Positions 49,201 to 58,277 of a stretch of 64,000 nucleotides of DNA are shown here, in pieces. Made by a program: the position numbers and the translations under genes. Location of the stretch: the NCBI GenBank assembly GCA_046049675.1, contig JBJORA010000056.1, positions 1 through 64,000 of the forward strand, written 5' to 3'. The notes below the pieces were generated by a model. It was not told the origin of the DNA, ran no database searches, and saw only the letters and a program-made list of their open reading frames with translations. The DNA comes from CAIXQW01 sp046049675 (lineage in GTDB: Bacteria > Bacteroidota > Bacteroidia > Chitinophagales > Chitinophagaceae). The number at the start of each line of letters is the position of its first letter. The first letter of the stretch is position 1.

Positions 49201-49965
49201 GTCTACAGTTTGCTCATAATAGCCACCGCAATAAATCGCATTGTTTTTGAGAAATAGTGCTTGGGCTTCGTCATTACCGCTGCCGCCAATCACATTCAAC
49301 CAATTGTAAGTGCCGCTATTGCTGATGCTTAAAATGAAAAGATCTTTTGCCCCATTGGTTGCTTTGTTGATAACACCAGCACCAGGGTCAAAATCGGCCG
49401 TATTTTCAAAACTACCAGCAATAATAATTTCACCGTTATTATTCACACGAATTTTGTTGGCAACATCATCGCCAATACCGCCTATTGTTTTTGCCCAAAT
49501 AAAATTACCAAGTGTGTCCAGCTTTAGGATAAAAATATCGGTACCACCTGTAGCAGTCAGTACGCTAACATTGCTGCTCGGGTCAAAATCTACGCTTCCC
49601 TTATATGTACCAACACAATACAGGTTGCCTTGCAAATCCGTAGCTATATCATTGCCAGTTTCATCATCTGTGCCGCCAATAATGTGATGCCATAGTATGG
49701 TATCTTTTTGCTTAGTAATGAGAATGTCTTTGCTGTTGTTATTCGTTTTGCGATACAGCGTTGAATTGCCGCTGTTTGCAAAGTATACATTTTTGCTAAC
49801 GGTGCCAATGGTATAACTATTAAGGCCTTGTGCACATACGCCGTTTGCAGAACTGGAGCCTGGCATGTCGGAGTTGACAGTTGTATGCCAGTCGTAAACT
49901 AAACTTTGTCCCTTAGCAAGATTGCAAATTGTTGCAATTAAAAAGCAGAGTACTATTTTTTTCAT
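46267..49965 (-). CDS. Large SBBP-repeat beta-propeller protein with T9SS type A sorting domain
   Basis: 1232 residues. Signal peptide to about residue 20 (MKKIVLCFLIATICNLAKG). Residues about 80-920 hold some eleven SBBP-type repeats with a D-F-D-P-like motif (GSVDFDPSS, ADFDPGAG, TDLDPSANV, VDVDPSTN) and FILKLDTLGNFIWAKTIGG between them, forming a propeller. Then come GCDS-ended modules (SQGCDSVVTLSLTV, GVGCDSILQLNITV) and a T9SS type A domain (ILPNPSSNQVSIKS ... ALANGIYFAIVN). Probable surface or secreted protein; binding partner unknown. Confidence 0.85.
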   Translation of the reverse strand: MKKIVLCFLIATICNLAKGQSLVYDWHTTVNSDMPGSSSANGVCAQGLNSYTIGTVSKNVYFANSGNSTLYRKTNNNSKDILITKQKDTILWHHIIGGTDDETGNDIATDLQGNLYCVGTYKGSVDFDPSSNVSVLTATGGTDIFILKLDTLGNFIWAKTIGGIGDDVANKIRVNNNGEIIIAGSFENTADFDPGAGVINKATNGAKDLFILSISNSGTYNWLNVIGGSGNDEAQALFLKNNAIYCGGYYEQTVDFDYGPGLIGGNAVGGADAFVVKLDSTGDFISHFTIEGTNNENVSGITIDSLNNTIVVGTFEGTIDVDPSLLTTTNLTSNGNKDAFVAKYASTGTLTFGFRIGNTLNTEAKDVITMPGNKIVVGGHYELGTDFNPGSANNVLTYSGGFVAYYSASGTYDWAGRLTPFLSDGNAVYDGSINALCRSGANAYAAGAAAADRTNGSFLGYRTGKVNYLGNNLPVNGFVAAEVAPIENVKFMGTDSLGNAYSSGTFSYSTDLDPSANVDVKGDAATANSFIQKLDANGNYVYSLHFEHLKIDDMHVDASGNQFIVGRYTGTVDVDPSTNLSTLTALPGRTNGFLAKYNNAGNLVFVKNFENYAVGIFQFYKITSDYSGNIFTCGSYAKLDFDPAAAVDTSLSAVSNYGFVAKYDALGNLIWVKASGGSPYVLEIDYNNDLVYSGTIPSGSTGIDFDAGTGVFNLATQSGFATSYLCKWTNNGQFVFANGWNSNLFITNHFNVISHVAFDSSNNIFMLSGSSNLQDIDPGTNTIVPTLGSQFVIKMNGSGSYVWHKEFPPDEINIQDYNRRIAVDKNRNIIFTRTFFSQYDCDPSTTNAFYVNGISSYGFVMLDSLGNFVVAKEIDSSTANMPINDMVLTRNNDLYACGIFSKNVDFSLNQGSAWQNAGPSYDCFVLKLNPCNNAVNSILPTSLCGAGSINGTNISQNGNYSFTYPSSSNCDSNVTYQVTIISTPPSTMSVVNCGPYTFNGNTYANSGTFVDTLSSSQGCDSVVTLSLTVKPTSSNTLALSNCDAVVYNQQTFTSTGTYYDTLVNGVGCDSILQLNITVNSTPSAGYTINGNTLVANSASSIYQWIQCNPLTIIHTAISSAYSPTTAGEYAIIQGNGDCRDTSACSLFIPLGLANNGAAEGISILPNPSSNQVSIKSTDAIAVFGIYTSIGTRAKANIKSQSQREVVLDVSALANGIYFAIVNHKAVKFEVRH

Positions 49966-50297
49966 AATTCGATTGTGTTTTACCTGACACTAATAGCACA
50001 CGCAAGTATGTTGTAAGAATCAAGCAATAGAATAGCTCAAAAGTATTGCTTTTTATTAAAAGAAAATGGTAAAGATTGTAAAATTTCCATAGCACAAAAA
50101 TCAATGTATCATATGCGCTTTGCCTAAAAGGACAAAACAATAGTGCCAATTGCCATGCAATAGCGCGTAGCTCTATACTTTGCGATATTGTGCTTTGTGC
50201 GTTTACATCGTCGTTCACACGTTTTGACTTTTGGACAACAGTGTAATACTGTGTTTTAATGGAACCGCAAGTTCAAATTTTTACCGAGATTTGCCTC

Positions 50298-51014
50298 ATG
50301 AGAGGATTTGTATTAGTTGCGTTATTTGTTGCTATCGCAAGCCAAACTTTTGGTCAATCGACCAAGGAAGCCCAGAAAGCGTTTGTTGATAAAACTAAAT
50401 TTAGTTCTTATGCTGGCATTGGAAGCTTTATTGGATTCGCTAGAGGTATCAATGCAATCTATGGCATTGATAAGCATGTGCTAAAGAATAGAAAACTTTT
50501 ACTCGGCGGAGGCGCTCGTGTATCATTAATTAACACTAAAAATTCGCTATTTCTTACAGCGCCGGCTAAGTATACGAGTAACAATAATACCATTGATAGC
50601 GTAAAACTTGCTGCAGGTAGCCATATGAGTGCAAACCTTTTTGTAAGTATTGCTTATAACATTATTCCCAAGTTGCAAGTTGGTTTTAATATCGAAGCCA
50701 TTGGCATAAGCTTGGGTAACTTGCGTACTGGCTATTTTGTAGATAGCGGATATGCGCTTTCCCTCGTGCACCCTGCAAAGCCAACACTTGTAAATGCGTT
50801 GCTCGTAGGCGATAATGATAGAGGGAGTTTGGTAAGTAATTTTTATTTACAATATAGCATTGCACCGAAATTTGGTTTGCGCGTAGGGCAGGGCTTTCAG
50901 TTTAGTGAATACACTACAACAGGCAATGCACAGGTGATTAGTCCAGGTGTTTATAATAATAGGTTTAGAAACAAAGCACTTGGCCTCACGATTGGGTTGC
51001 AGTATCAGTTTTAA
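50298..51014 (+). CDS. Outer-membrane beta-barrel protein
   Basis: 238 residues from ATG 50298 (MRGFVLVALFVAIASQTFG signal peptide); the ATG 13 codons earlier would spoil the signal. The mature part has alternating strands (ANLFVSIAYNIIPKLQVGFN; FYLQYSIAPKFGLRVG) and ends LTIGLQYQF, the usual C-terminal aromatic of an outer-membrane barrel. Function unknown. Single gene, transcribed opposite to its neighbours. Confidence 0.75.
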   Translation: MRGFVLVALFVAIASQTFGQSTKEAQKAFVDKTKFSSYAGIGSFIGFARGINAIYGIDKHVLKNRKLLLGGGARVSLINTKNSLFLTAPAKYTSNNNTIDSVKLAAGSHMSANLFVSIAYNIIPKLQVGFNIEAIGISLGNLRTGYFVDSGYALSLVHPAKPTLVNALLVGDNDRGSLVSNFYLQYSIAPKFGLRVGQGFQFSEYTTTGNAQVISPGVYNNRFRNKALGLTIGLQYQF

Positions 51015-51110
51015 TAGCCCGATCGCAAGTACATCGTAATGCAGGGTTACATACACTGTTCAGTTGCTCTAATGACGATACAGCGTTGATCAGGATTAGT
51101 AGCTTGAAGC

Positions 51111-51536
51111 TTATCGCTTCACCTGCACACCAACACCCTTTACAGTAACTTGCTTACGTTGGTAGTTTATAATCAGTAAGGGAATGGTAAGCTTCTTGCT
51201 TTTACGCATCGGTAGTATAAGAGCATCTGCGCCCTCGCAACTTTCAACAGCATCAAAGTATGCATTTTCGTATAGCTCTGCATCGGTTTTTGTTTTGCCT
51301 AATGGAATAAACAAGAAATATACTTTATTGGTAGTAGCTGTGCCCTTAGTGCTTTTAAGAACAGTGTACTCTGAATACTTAAGTGGTTCTACTTGGCTAG
51401 AGGCATCGCTTACTGTTACATTGCTCTGCACATTTGTTTTGCGCACGCTTGGCATTGTAAGTCCGCAGCTTTGCAGCAATAAAATCAAAACGAATAGGCC
51501 TAGTACACCTTTAACATTGCTTGTTGTAACTGTCAT
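51111..51536 (-). CDS. Small lipoprotein of unknown function
   Basis: 141 residues. N-terminal hydrophobic segment (GVLGLFVLILLLQSC, lipobox L-Q-S-C, Cys at 24). The mature part contains FIPLGKTKTDAELYENAYFD and AVESCEGADALILPMRKSKK, a pattern like the TRL/small outer-membrane lipoproteins that end in a two-strand hairpin. No function can be assigned. Confidence 0.65.
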   Translation of the reverse strand: MTVTTSNVKGVLGLFVLILLLQSCGLTMPSVRKTNVQSNVTVSDASSQVEPLKYSEYTVLKSTKGTATTNKVYFLFIPLGKTKTDAELYENAYFDAVESCEGADALILPMRKSKKLTIPLLIINYQRKQVTVKGVGVQVKR

Positions 51537-51682
51537 ACTGTAAATGTATAAGACAATGCGCTATCAAAAAAATAGTCTAGTGTTTTTTTGTTGCTAATTG
51601 ATGAGCAGCGCTAGTTTTATATAACGCGCTGTTGCTTGTGGTCTCTTTGGCAATGCTATACGAGCTGTACTAGTCATTACTA

Positions 51683-52249
51683 CTAGCTTCTAGGTGCAAA
51701 CGGCGACTGCCATTTTTTTTGAGCCATAATATCTTTGACTTCCTCATAGGATAGGGGATAGAAATTATGGCAATCCACACCTACATCAATTGATAAAGAA
51801 GTTTCGTCGTCTGCCAACTCGCCATGCGAATGCCCGTATAGATGCCATGTGCCATAGTGACTAGCATTCCACACTTTCATTGCATAGTGAAGCAGAACGA
51901 TAAATCTTTCTCCCTTATGCGCATCGCTATCGGCAACCGTTAACTCGTGGTAGTCTTTTATCCATTCAAAACAGTCCGGACAGTCTAAAGCTGCAGATTC
52001 GTGGTTGCCTGCAATTAAACAAATTTTTCCATTGAGCTGTGCTCGAACTTGTCGAAGCTTACCTGCAGACATTAATGCAAAGTCGCCTAGGTGATAAACG
52101 ATATCGTCTGCTTTAACCTTTTCGTTCCAGCGCTTAATCATTTCCGCATTCATTTCGTCGGTATCTGCGAAAGGTCTTTTAGAAAAGGCGATAATATTTT
52201 TGTGACCAAAATGGTGGTCTGATGTAAACCAAATTTTATTTGTGTCCAT
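51683..52249 (-). CDS. Calcineurin-like metallophosphoesterase
   Basis: 188 residues with all metal motifs: IWFTSDHHFGHKN (6-18, Asp11 and His13), YHLGDFAL (52-59), LIAGNHES (78-85), a His in LLHYAMK, and HLYGHSHGEL near residues 137-146. This compact form is typical of phage- or chromosome-borne phosphoesterases of the YfcE-like/phage protein group that act on phosphodiesters. Substrate unknown. Single gene. Confidence 0.9.
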   Translation of the reverse strand: MDTNKIWFTSDHHFGHKNIIAFSKRPFADTDEMNAEMIKRWNEKVKADDIVYHLGDFALMSAGKLRQVRAQLNGKICLIAGNHESAALDCPDCFEWIKDYHELTVADSDAHKGERFIVLLHYAMKVWNASHYGTWHLYGHSHGELADDETSLSIDVGVDCHNFYPLSYEEVKDIMAQKKWQSPFAPRS

Positions 52250-52353
52250 GATGTAAGTTTTTTAATTGGCAAATTTAATGCTGTTTGTTTTAGTTTTTAC
52301 TGATATGCCAAATTTGTTTTCGCTTGTTGCAAGTGCAGATCATTCTGATACAA

Positions 52354-52689
52354 TTAGTGCGCTTGTGCTTTGTGTATTATAATTTGTTTTATCAGATCGA
52401 GTGGTAGTGGTTCGTGATGCACAAAATGCAAAGTGTCTTTTATGTTTTTTGCTTTGTATGCTGACAGACATTCTTCAAGAAGTGGCAAGTTGTATATAGG
52501 ATAGAAGCCAATATACTTTTTGTAAGCAGCAAAGTAGAGAAAATGTTTACCTACCTTAAATGCTGGCATATTATAGCGAATACATTCTTCTGTATCTGGC
52601 AGAAGCTCAAAAAAGAGCTGCCTAATTGCATGTAGTCTTTCTTGAATTAGTGGTTCAAATTGCAGTATGTATGTTTCTACCTGTGTCAC
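52354..52689 (-). CDS. DUF1801 (YdhG-like) protein
   Basis: 111 residues. The pattern LFFELLPDTEECIRYNMPAF (25-44), then YFAAYKKYIGFYP (near 52-64) is the DUF1801 signature (iron-sulfur-scaffold-like SufE/YdhG fold). Biochemical role unknown. It lies 33 bases from the exonuclease gene in the same orientation and may be in one transcript. Confidence 0.85.
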   Translation of the reverse strand: MTQVETYILQFEPLIQERLHAIRQLFFELLPDTEECIRYNMPAFKVGKHFLYFAAYKKYIGFYPIYNLPLLEECLSAYKAKNIKDTLHFVHHEPLPLDLIKQIIIHKAQAH

Positions 52690-52722
52690 TAGTATTGCAA
52701 TGCAAATTTAGGTACATTGGCT

Positions 52723-53274
52723 TTACGCTTGCTTATTATTAAGTATCCACCACAGTATTTTTGCCGAATTGTATGCATCGCTAACGCCTCTGTGATGTGT
52801 GCCATCTAGTGGTATGTTTAGATGCTTCAAAGCTCTTTTCATGCCAAGCCCTTTTTTGATATTGATGGCTTGCGAGAGGAGCACTTTAATGTTGATATGC
52901 TCATCTGCCATGCAATAGTCAATCTCTTGCTTAGCGCATTGCTCGCGTAAGAAATGGTGATCGTATGCGCCATAGCTTGCCCAAGTGAGTTGCGTCGCAT
53001 GATATTCATCCTTTAGTGTGTGCATAGCTTCTGCGAGCGATACGCCTTCTGCAGCTACAAGTTCTGGCGTGATGCTTGTAAGGTTGGTGCAGAATGTCGA
53101 AATGCTAGAGTGTACAGGCTTCACGAGAATGCCACGTTGGCCTGCAATGCTGCCAGTGCTTGTGTCTAAAATACAAATGCCAATTTCGATAATTTCACTG
53201 TGTAGTTTTTGATAGGGACCATCTTCTTCCCAACATGTTGCTTCTAAGTCAACAACGAGTATTTTGTTTGTCAT
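52723..53274 (-). CDS. DEDDh 3'-5' exonuclease
   Basis: 183 residues. Exonuclease motifs: ILVVDLEATCWEE (5-17, Asp9 and Glu11), EIIEIGICILD (near 28-38), LTWASYGAYDHHFLREQC (near 95-112, third Asp) and HHRGVSDAYNSAKIL (160-174, catalytic His161 and Asp166). It resembles the ERI-1/KapD-like group acting on RNA or DNA ends. Start ATG 53274 gives the family N terminus (MTNKILVVDLEAT). Confidence 0.9.
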   Translation of the reverse strand: MTNKILVVDLEATCWEEDGPYQKLHSEIIEIGICILDTSTGSIAGQRGILVKPVHSSISTFCTNLTSITPELVAAEGVSLAEAMHTLKDEYHATQLTWASYGAYDHHFLREQCAKQEIDYCMADEHINIKVLLSQAINIKKGLGMKRALKHLNIPLDGTHHRGVSDAYNSAKILWWILNNKQA

Positions 53275-53430
53275 ATTTTTTTGAGGTTTAAATTTTTAAT
53301 GTAAAGCAATGCCAGCCCCATTTTTAATTGGGTAGTAGCTTATGTATGCCATGGGGTAGTGGCACGCGTAGTAATGTGTTAATGTGGCTTGATGATGTAT
53401 GCTCACAAGCCTATGAGTTCTGTATATTTT

Positions 53431-53766
53431 TTATTGTTCTTCTAAAATTGATTCTCCTTTCGATGCGTCGCCAGAAGTCCATTGCCAATTTTCATGGAGT
53501 CGTAGTTTGCCAGTGTCAAGTAGCTCTGGCTTTGAGTGACAAATACCGGTCATTAGTTCGCCTTTGTTATTCACCTGCTGATAGCGCATGTCTATATTGC
53601 CAGTATTGTCAACTAATCCAATCAGCTGGCCGTATATGATACTTCCGCCAGCATAAGTGCCAGATAGCATATTGCCTACTTGTTTATAATGAAAAATAGT
53701 TTCACTACTAGTTTCGCCGTTTTGGGTATTGCTTATGGGTTTAAATATTTTGTCGTTGTAATTCAT
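53431..53766 (-). CDS. Small conserved protein (often labelled N-acetylglutamate synthase-like)
   Basis: 111 residues. Conserved pattern: IFKPISNTQNGETSSETIF (6-24), GGSIIYGQLIGLVD (near 40-53), NIDMRYQQVNNKGELMTG (near 57-74), and a C-terminal RLHENWQWTSGD. Short proteins of this family are widely annotated as N-acetylglutamate synthase without experimental basis; the sequence looks like an all-beta, lipocalin-like small domain with no acetyl-CoA motif. Real function unknown. Confidence 0.75.
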   Translation of the reverse strand: MNYNDKIFKPISNTQNGETSSETIFHYKQVGNMLSGTYAGGSIIYGQLIGLVDNTGNIDMRYQQVNNKGELMTGICHSKPELLDTGKLRLHENWQWTSGDASKGESILEEQ

Positions 53767-54090
53767 TCAATGAGTTTACTGCTAGGGTTGAGCAGGATTT
53801 CTTTTTTGAGTCTAATAAGTGGACTGCAAGGATTAAGTAAGTTTCTTGTGCAAAGATATAACTCAATTAGAATTAAGAGTCAAGTATATTGCTTAATAAA
53901 TTGTAAATGCGAAATAGCTCGTTTCTATTGCATGCTTGTTCTAGTATCGTGTTCTTTGTAAAAATAGATAGACTACTACCTTTACTAAAATGTACTTTAG
54001 TGCATGAACGATAATTTGTAGAGACTGTTTATTAGTAAGTGCTTATAACGTACAATAACTAAATATGTAGGCGGGCGAAGCAAACTAAAC
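53767..54090. other. Intergenic stretch without recognised features
   Basis: No gene, terminator or repeat identified; AT-rich. Confidence 0.5.
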
Positions 54091-54798
54091 TTATTGATCA
54101 AAAGCCATTTGTCTTTTATTTAGATATAATATTTTGGCATCTTGGCTTTTCAGATAAAAGTCGGTAGTAGCTATTTTTCTCCCAAAAGATTTTGAACTTA
54201 TAGTGGTGTCGTTTGTTTTGATTTTGATAAAGCAATTTGCTGCGGCGGTTTCTTGCTGCGCAGTTCTTTTGGTTTTGCTTTTTATAATTAGTATAGCGCC
54301 CGGTTGCAGAACAGCAGGAGAGAAATTAATACCCGTACCACTTCTTGGATAAATAAATAGCGATATGGGCTTAAATTTTCCGCTGCTATGTTTACCGTAG
54401 TCCTGCCCTACTAAACGATTATCTAACTTCTTTAGCCGCAATGTATCCTTAGTTAAGTTTGCAATAAAGTAATACTCAACAGAATCGCGAATGATAGCAC
54501 TGTACTTCTCTGCACAATAGAGACTAAGCTTGAGGCTATTCCCATTTGTTTCGATTCGCTCAAAAATTAGTTTATTTTCAATTGGCAGTTTAGCATCTAT
54601 TATTGTATCGATATATAAGTGACTGCCTTTAATAGTTCCGCTATCATTGATAAGCATGCTTTGGGCGGAGCTGCTGTAGCTGTTTAGCATTAAAACCAAC
54701 GCGAAAATTATTTTGATACTTCTTGGCACGCAACAGACTATTGATATGCTTTTAGCGCAAACGAATAATATGTCAAAACATAGGATTCTTACTCGCAT
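54091..54798 (-). CDS. Exported protein of unknown function
   Basis: 235 residues. The N terminus has two hydrophobic stretches; the second (SIKIIFALVLMLNSYSSSAQS, near 27-47) looks like a signal peptide, so the real start may lie further in than ATG 54798. The mature part is a beta-rich domain (NKLIFERIETNGNSLKLSLY; EYYFIANLTKDTLRLKKLDN; ISLFIYPRSGTGINFSP) of unknown family. It follows the SBBP paralogues at 54819-58246 in the same direction with only 20 bases between, so it may be co-expressed with them. Confidence 0.55.
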   Translation of the reverse strand: MRVRILCFDILFVCAKSISIVCCVPRSIKIIFALVLMLNSYSSSAQSMLINDSGTIKGSHLYIDTIIDAKLPIENKLIFERIETNGNSLKLSLYCAEKYSAIIRDSVEYYFIANLTKDTLRLKKLDNRLVGQDYGKHSSGKFKPISLFIYPRSGTGINFSPAVLQPGAILIIKSKTKRTAQQETAAANCFIKIKTNDTTISSKSFGRKIATTDFYLKSQDAKILYLNKRQMAFDQ

Positions 54799-54818
54799 GA
54801 TAGGAGCATTAACTTAAT

Positions 54819-56495
54819 TTACTCTTTAGTGATGCTTATTATTTGCTGTTCGATGCTTACAAGATAAATGCCTTGCTGTAAGTTTGATAAGTCTATACTT
54901 GTCTCCTTACTTGTAAGAAGTCCTCTTGTGAGTACTTTGCCTGTTATGTCGCATATTACGAACGGAATATCCTCGTCAAACTGATGTCGAATAGTAAAAA
55001 TACCTTTTGTTGGATTTGGGAATACTGTAAATGCTTTGTTGCTCGCACTCGCAATCATGCCGAGGTCTTGTGGGCTCATTTTATGGATGAAAATATCGCT
55101 AAATCCACTCGCTGTGAGGTTAAGCATATTTGCCTGCGGATCAAAATCAACAGTGCTTGCGAAATAACCTGTTGTATAAATATTGCCTAGGTTGTCAGTG
55201 GTGATAGATCCTCCGATGTCATTTTTGTCGCCTCCCAATTGAACAGCCCAAACAAAATTGCCACTTGCATCCAATTTGGATATAAAGATATCGTGAGCAC
55301 CTAGTGAAGTGTAATTAAAGATCGCTGCTCCGGGGTCAAAATCTGCAGTGCCATTAAACATGCCAACTGAATAGACGTTGTCGTAAGCATCGCACGCAAT
55401 AGAAATTGCAGCATCATAATCAGGCCCACCCATATGTCTTGCCCATATAAAATTTCCAGCAGCATCTAGTTTTACAATTGCAATATCAGCACTGCCATTT
55501 GATGTAAGATTATTTGTATCTATGCCAGGATCAAAATCGGCTATGCCTGTAAAACTTCCTGCAACATATACATGTCCATTCTTGGACGTCTTAATGGATT
55601 CTACAAAATTGTTATTTGTTCCTACAAATTGTTTTGCCCATATAAAATTTCCTGCGGCATCAAATTTTGCTGCAAAGACATCTTGAAACCCAGAAGTTGT
55701 CAGATTGTAAGTGCCTGAGCCTGGATCAAAATCGACTGTGCCCTTAAAACCTCCAGTTGCGTAAATATTGGCGGATGTATCGCAAGCAATTGATACGACT
55801 TGCTCGGTGTTTGTTCCGCCCAGGTGTTTTGCCCACAAGAAATTACCCGATGCGTCTAGTTTTACAATAAAAGCATCCGTGTTCCCAAGTGCGGTAAGGT
55901 TATATGAATTAGTGCCAGGATCAAAGTCGCAAGTGCTTGCAAAATGTCCAGCGCCATATACGTTGCCTACTGCATCTAAGGCAATTGAGTATCCACGGTC
56001 ATAGCCTGCTCCTCCTAGTTGTTTTACCCAAATAAAATTTCCGTTTGCATCAAGCTTTATAATTGCAATATCATGATCGCCGCTTGAACTAAGATTGGCA
56101 GTACCTGCGCCTGGGTCAAAATCAACTGTGCCTTGAAAGTCGCAAATTGCATGTATATTTCCAGAAGCATCAGTTACGATACCACTGCCATAATCGTAGC
56201 CAGTGCCGCCTAGTTGTTTTGCCCATAGGAAATTGCCTGATGCATCAAATTTTGCAATAAAAATATCGTCGCCTCCTGTAGTAGAAAAGCTAACCACAGC
56301 TGCACTTGGGTCAAAATCTACTGTGCCGGCAAAGTAACCTATGACGTAGACATTGCCAACTGCATCAACTGTAATGGATCTTGCTTCATCATACATGGCG
56401 CCTCCAATTCGCTTTGCCCACGCAAGATTTTGCGCTTCAGCTGTTTGGGTCATAGCCACAAATAATAGGCTTGCGAAGATTGCTTTGACTTTCAT
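54819..56495 (-). CDS. SBBP-repeat protein with T9SS type A sorting domain (paralogue 1)
   Basis: 558 residues from ATG 56495 (MKVKAIFASLLFVAMTQTAEA signal peptide); the frame is open 21 codons further up. Seven SBBP repeats of about 62 residues, each with a DFDPG-type motif and a FIAKFDASGNFLWAKQLGG-like strand set, form one beta-propeller. The C terminus is a T9SS type A domain (VFPNPTKGIFTIRHQ ... LSNLQQGIYLVSI). Tandem paralogue of the next gene upstream (56579-58246), with the same architecture and an almost identical end. Secreted; partner unknown. Confidence 0.9.
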   Translation of the reverse strand: MKVKAIFASLLFVAMTQTAEAQNLAWAKRIGGAMYDEARSITVDAVGNVYVIGYFAGTVDFDPSAAVVSFSTTGGDDIFIAKFDASGNFLWAKQLGGTGYDYGSGIVTDASGNIHAICDFQGTVDFDPGAGTANLSSSGDHDIAIIKLDANGNFIWVKQLGGAGYDRGYSIALDAVGNVYGAGHFASTCDFDPGTNSYNLTALGNTDAFIVKLDASGNFLWAKHLGGTNTEQVVSIACDTSANIYATGGFKGTVDFDPGSGTYNLTTSGFQDVFAAKFDAAGNFIWAKQFVGTNNNFVESIKTSKNGHVYVAGSFTGIADFDPGIDTNNLTSNGSADIAIVKLDAAGNFIWARHMGGPDYDAAISIACDAYDNVYSVGMFNGTADFDPGAAIFNYTSLGAHDIFISKLDASGNFVWAVQLGGDKNDIGGSITTDNLGNIYTTGYFASTVDFDPQANMLNLTASGFSDIFIHKMSPQDLGMIASASNKAFTVFPNPTKGIFTIRHQFDEDIPFVICDITGKVLTRGLLTSKETSIDLSNLQQGIYLVSIEQQIISITKE

Positions 56496-56578
56496 ATGAT
56501 GTTTAGTGTTAAAGATAATAAATGCGTAGTACGTGTAAATGCAATTTGTAATGCTCATGCGAAAAGGATTTATCTAAA

Positions 56579-58246
56579 TTACTGTTTTGCTATTTTAATA
56601 ATTTGTTGGTTAATTTTTAGAAGATAAATACCATTGTGGTATTTTGATAAGTCAAGCTTCGTCTCTTTGCTAGCAAGCTGACCGGTAGTGAGTAGTTTAC
56701 CTGCAATGTCATAGATTGCAAATGGGATGTTTCCGTTAAGTTGTTGTGTGATTATGAGGCCGCCATTTGTAGGATTAGGGAAAGCAGAAAACCTAAAGGG
56801 CGCATTGGTTTTTGTCATTGCCGTAGGTGTCTGGCTCATTTTATGAATAAAGATATCGCCATCGCCAGCTGAGCTCAAATTGAAGGTGCCGGCGCTTGGG
56901 TCAAAATCGCTTGTGTTAGAAAAGGTGCCAGTGGTGTATATGTTATAGTTGGTATCAATTGTGATGCTCTGTCCTGTTCCTAACCCTAATTGTCCTGCCC
57001 ACATAAATTTACCGCTTGGGTCAAGTTTAGAAATAAAGATATTAGCGCCAGCTGAGGCATCAAGGTTGAAGCTACTGCTATCTGGGTCAAAATCTACAGT
57101 GCCGTTGAATTGCCCAGTGGTATAAACATTGCCAGAGGCGTCAGTACTTATTGCGTAAGCAATATCGCTCGAAGTACTTCCTATTTTCTTTGCCCATACA
57201 AAGTTACCTTGGGCATCTAACTTTGAAATAAAAATGTCTGATTCGCCTTCAGAAGTTAGGTAGTGGGTGCCACCACCGGGTCTAAAATCTGCGATGCCTC
57301 TAAATGCTCCGGTGGTATAAACATTGCCTGAATTATCAATAGCAATCGAGTTCCCGTAATCAATATTAAAATCGCCAAATTGTTTTGCCCATAAGAAATT
57401 GCCTAAAGAATCAAATTTTGAAATAAAGATATCTTCATTGCCAGGCGATACTAAGTTGTACATAGTTGCACTAGGGTCAAAGTCGCATGTGCCTTGAAAA
57501 CGACCAGTAACATAAATATTGCCGTACGCGTCATTTGTGATGCACGTTCCCTCGTCGTCTGTGGCTTCACCAATTTTTGTTGCCCATTTAAAGTTACCTG
57601 ATGGATCAAGTTTGGAAATAAAAATATCGTGATATCCAAAGGCGTTTAAATTAAATGTTGCGATGCCAGGGTCAAAATCGGCTGTATTTTCAAAGAATCC
57701 TGTTGTTAACACATTTCCCCTAGTATCTGTTTTGATAGAAAGGCCTCTATCAAGGCCAGTGCCTCCTATTTGTCGTGCCCAAATCAATTCTCCCGTTGCA
57801 TCTAACTTCAAAACAAAAATATCAGAACCGCCTGCAGAACTAAGGTTGAGGTTTCCAGCTCCCGGATCAAAATCGCAGGTGCCTTGAAAGCTGCCAGTGA
57901 TGTAAATATTTCCAATATGGTCGCAACTAATACTACGAGACACATCGCCAGCGGCACCACCTAAACGTGTTGCCCACATAAAGCTGCCTAATGCATCTGT
58001 TTTAGAAATAAAAATGTCGGCATCTCCTGCCGAGGTCAAAGCGAATGTGTTAGTGCTAGGATCAAAATCTGCTGTGCCATGAAAAACACCTGTTGTATAG
58101 ATGTTACCATCAGTGTCGGTAGTTACGCAGTAGCCTTGATCGTTATTTACGCTGCCGATTTGCTTTGTCCACTCAAAATCTTGCGCTGCTAGTATTTGCG
58201 ACATTGCTAAAAATGCAAGACTTAGTAGTAGGGATTTAATATTCAT
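56579..58246 (-). CDS. SBBP-repeat protein with T9SS type A sorting domain (paralogue 2)
   Basis: 555 residues with signal peptide (MNIKSLLLSLAFLAMSQILAA). Seven SBBP repeats (ADFDPSTN, CDFDPGAG, ADFDPGIA, CDFDPSAT, ADFRPGGG, VDFDPDSS, SDFDPSAG), then T9SS type A domain (AFPNPTNGGLIITQQ ... LSKYHNGIYLLKI). One repeat has DFRP instead of DFDP. The gap to paralogue 1 is about 80 bases, so the pair arose by tandem duplication and is probably transcribed together. Confidence 0.9.
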   Translation of the reverse strand: MNIKSLLLSLAFLAMSQILAAQDFEWTKQIGSVNNDQGYCVTTDTDGNIYTTGVFHGTADFDPSTNTFALTSAGDADIFISKTDALGSFMWATRLGGAAGDVSRSISCDHIGNIYITGSFQGTCDFDPGAGNLNLSSAGGSDIFVLKLDATGELIWARQIGGTGLDRGLSIKTDTRGNVLTTGFFENTADFDPGIATFNLNAFGYHDIFISKLDPSGNFKWATKIGEATDDEGTCITNDAYGNIYVTGRFQGTCDFDPSATMYNLVSPGNEDIFISKFDSLGNFLWAKQFGDFNIDYGNSIAIDNSGNVYTTGAFRGIADFRPGGGTHYLTSEGESDIFISKLDAQGNFVWAKKIGSTSSDIAYAISTDASGNVYTTGQFNGTVDFDPDSSSFNLDASAGANIFISKLDPSGKFMWAGQLGLGTGQSITIDTNYNIYTTGTFSNTSDFDPSAGTFNLSSAGDGDIFIHKMSQTPTAMTKTNAPFRFSAFPNPTNGGLIITQQLNGNIPFAIYDIAGKLLTTGQLASKETKLDLSKYHNGIYLLKINQQIIKIAKQ

Positions 58247-58277
58247 ATTGCTACTATTATTAAGCTTCAGATTTTAT

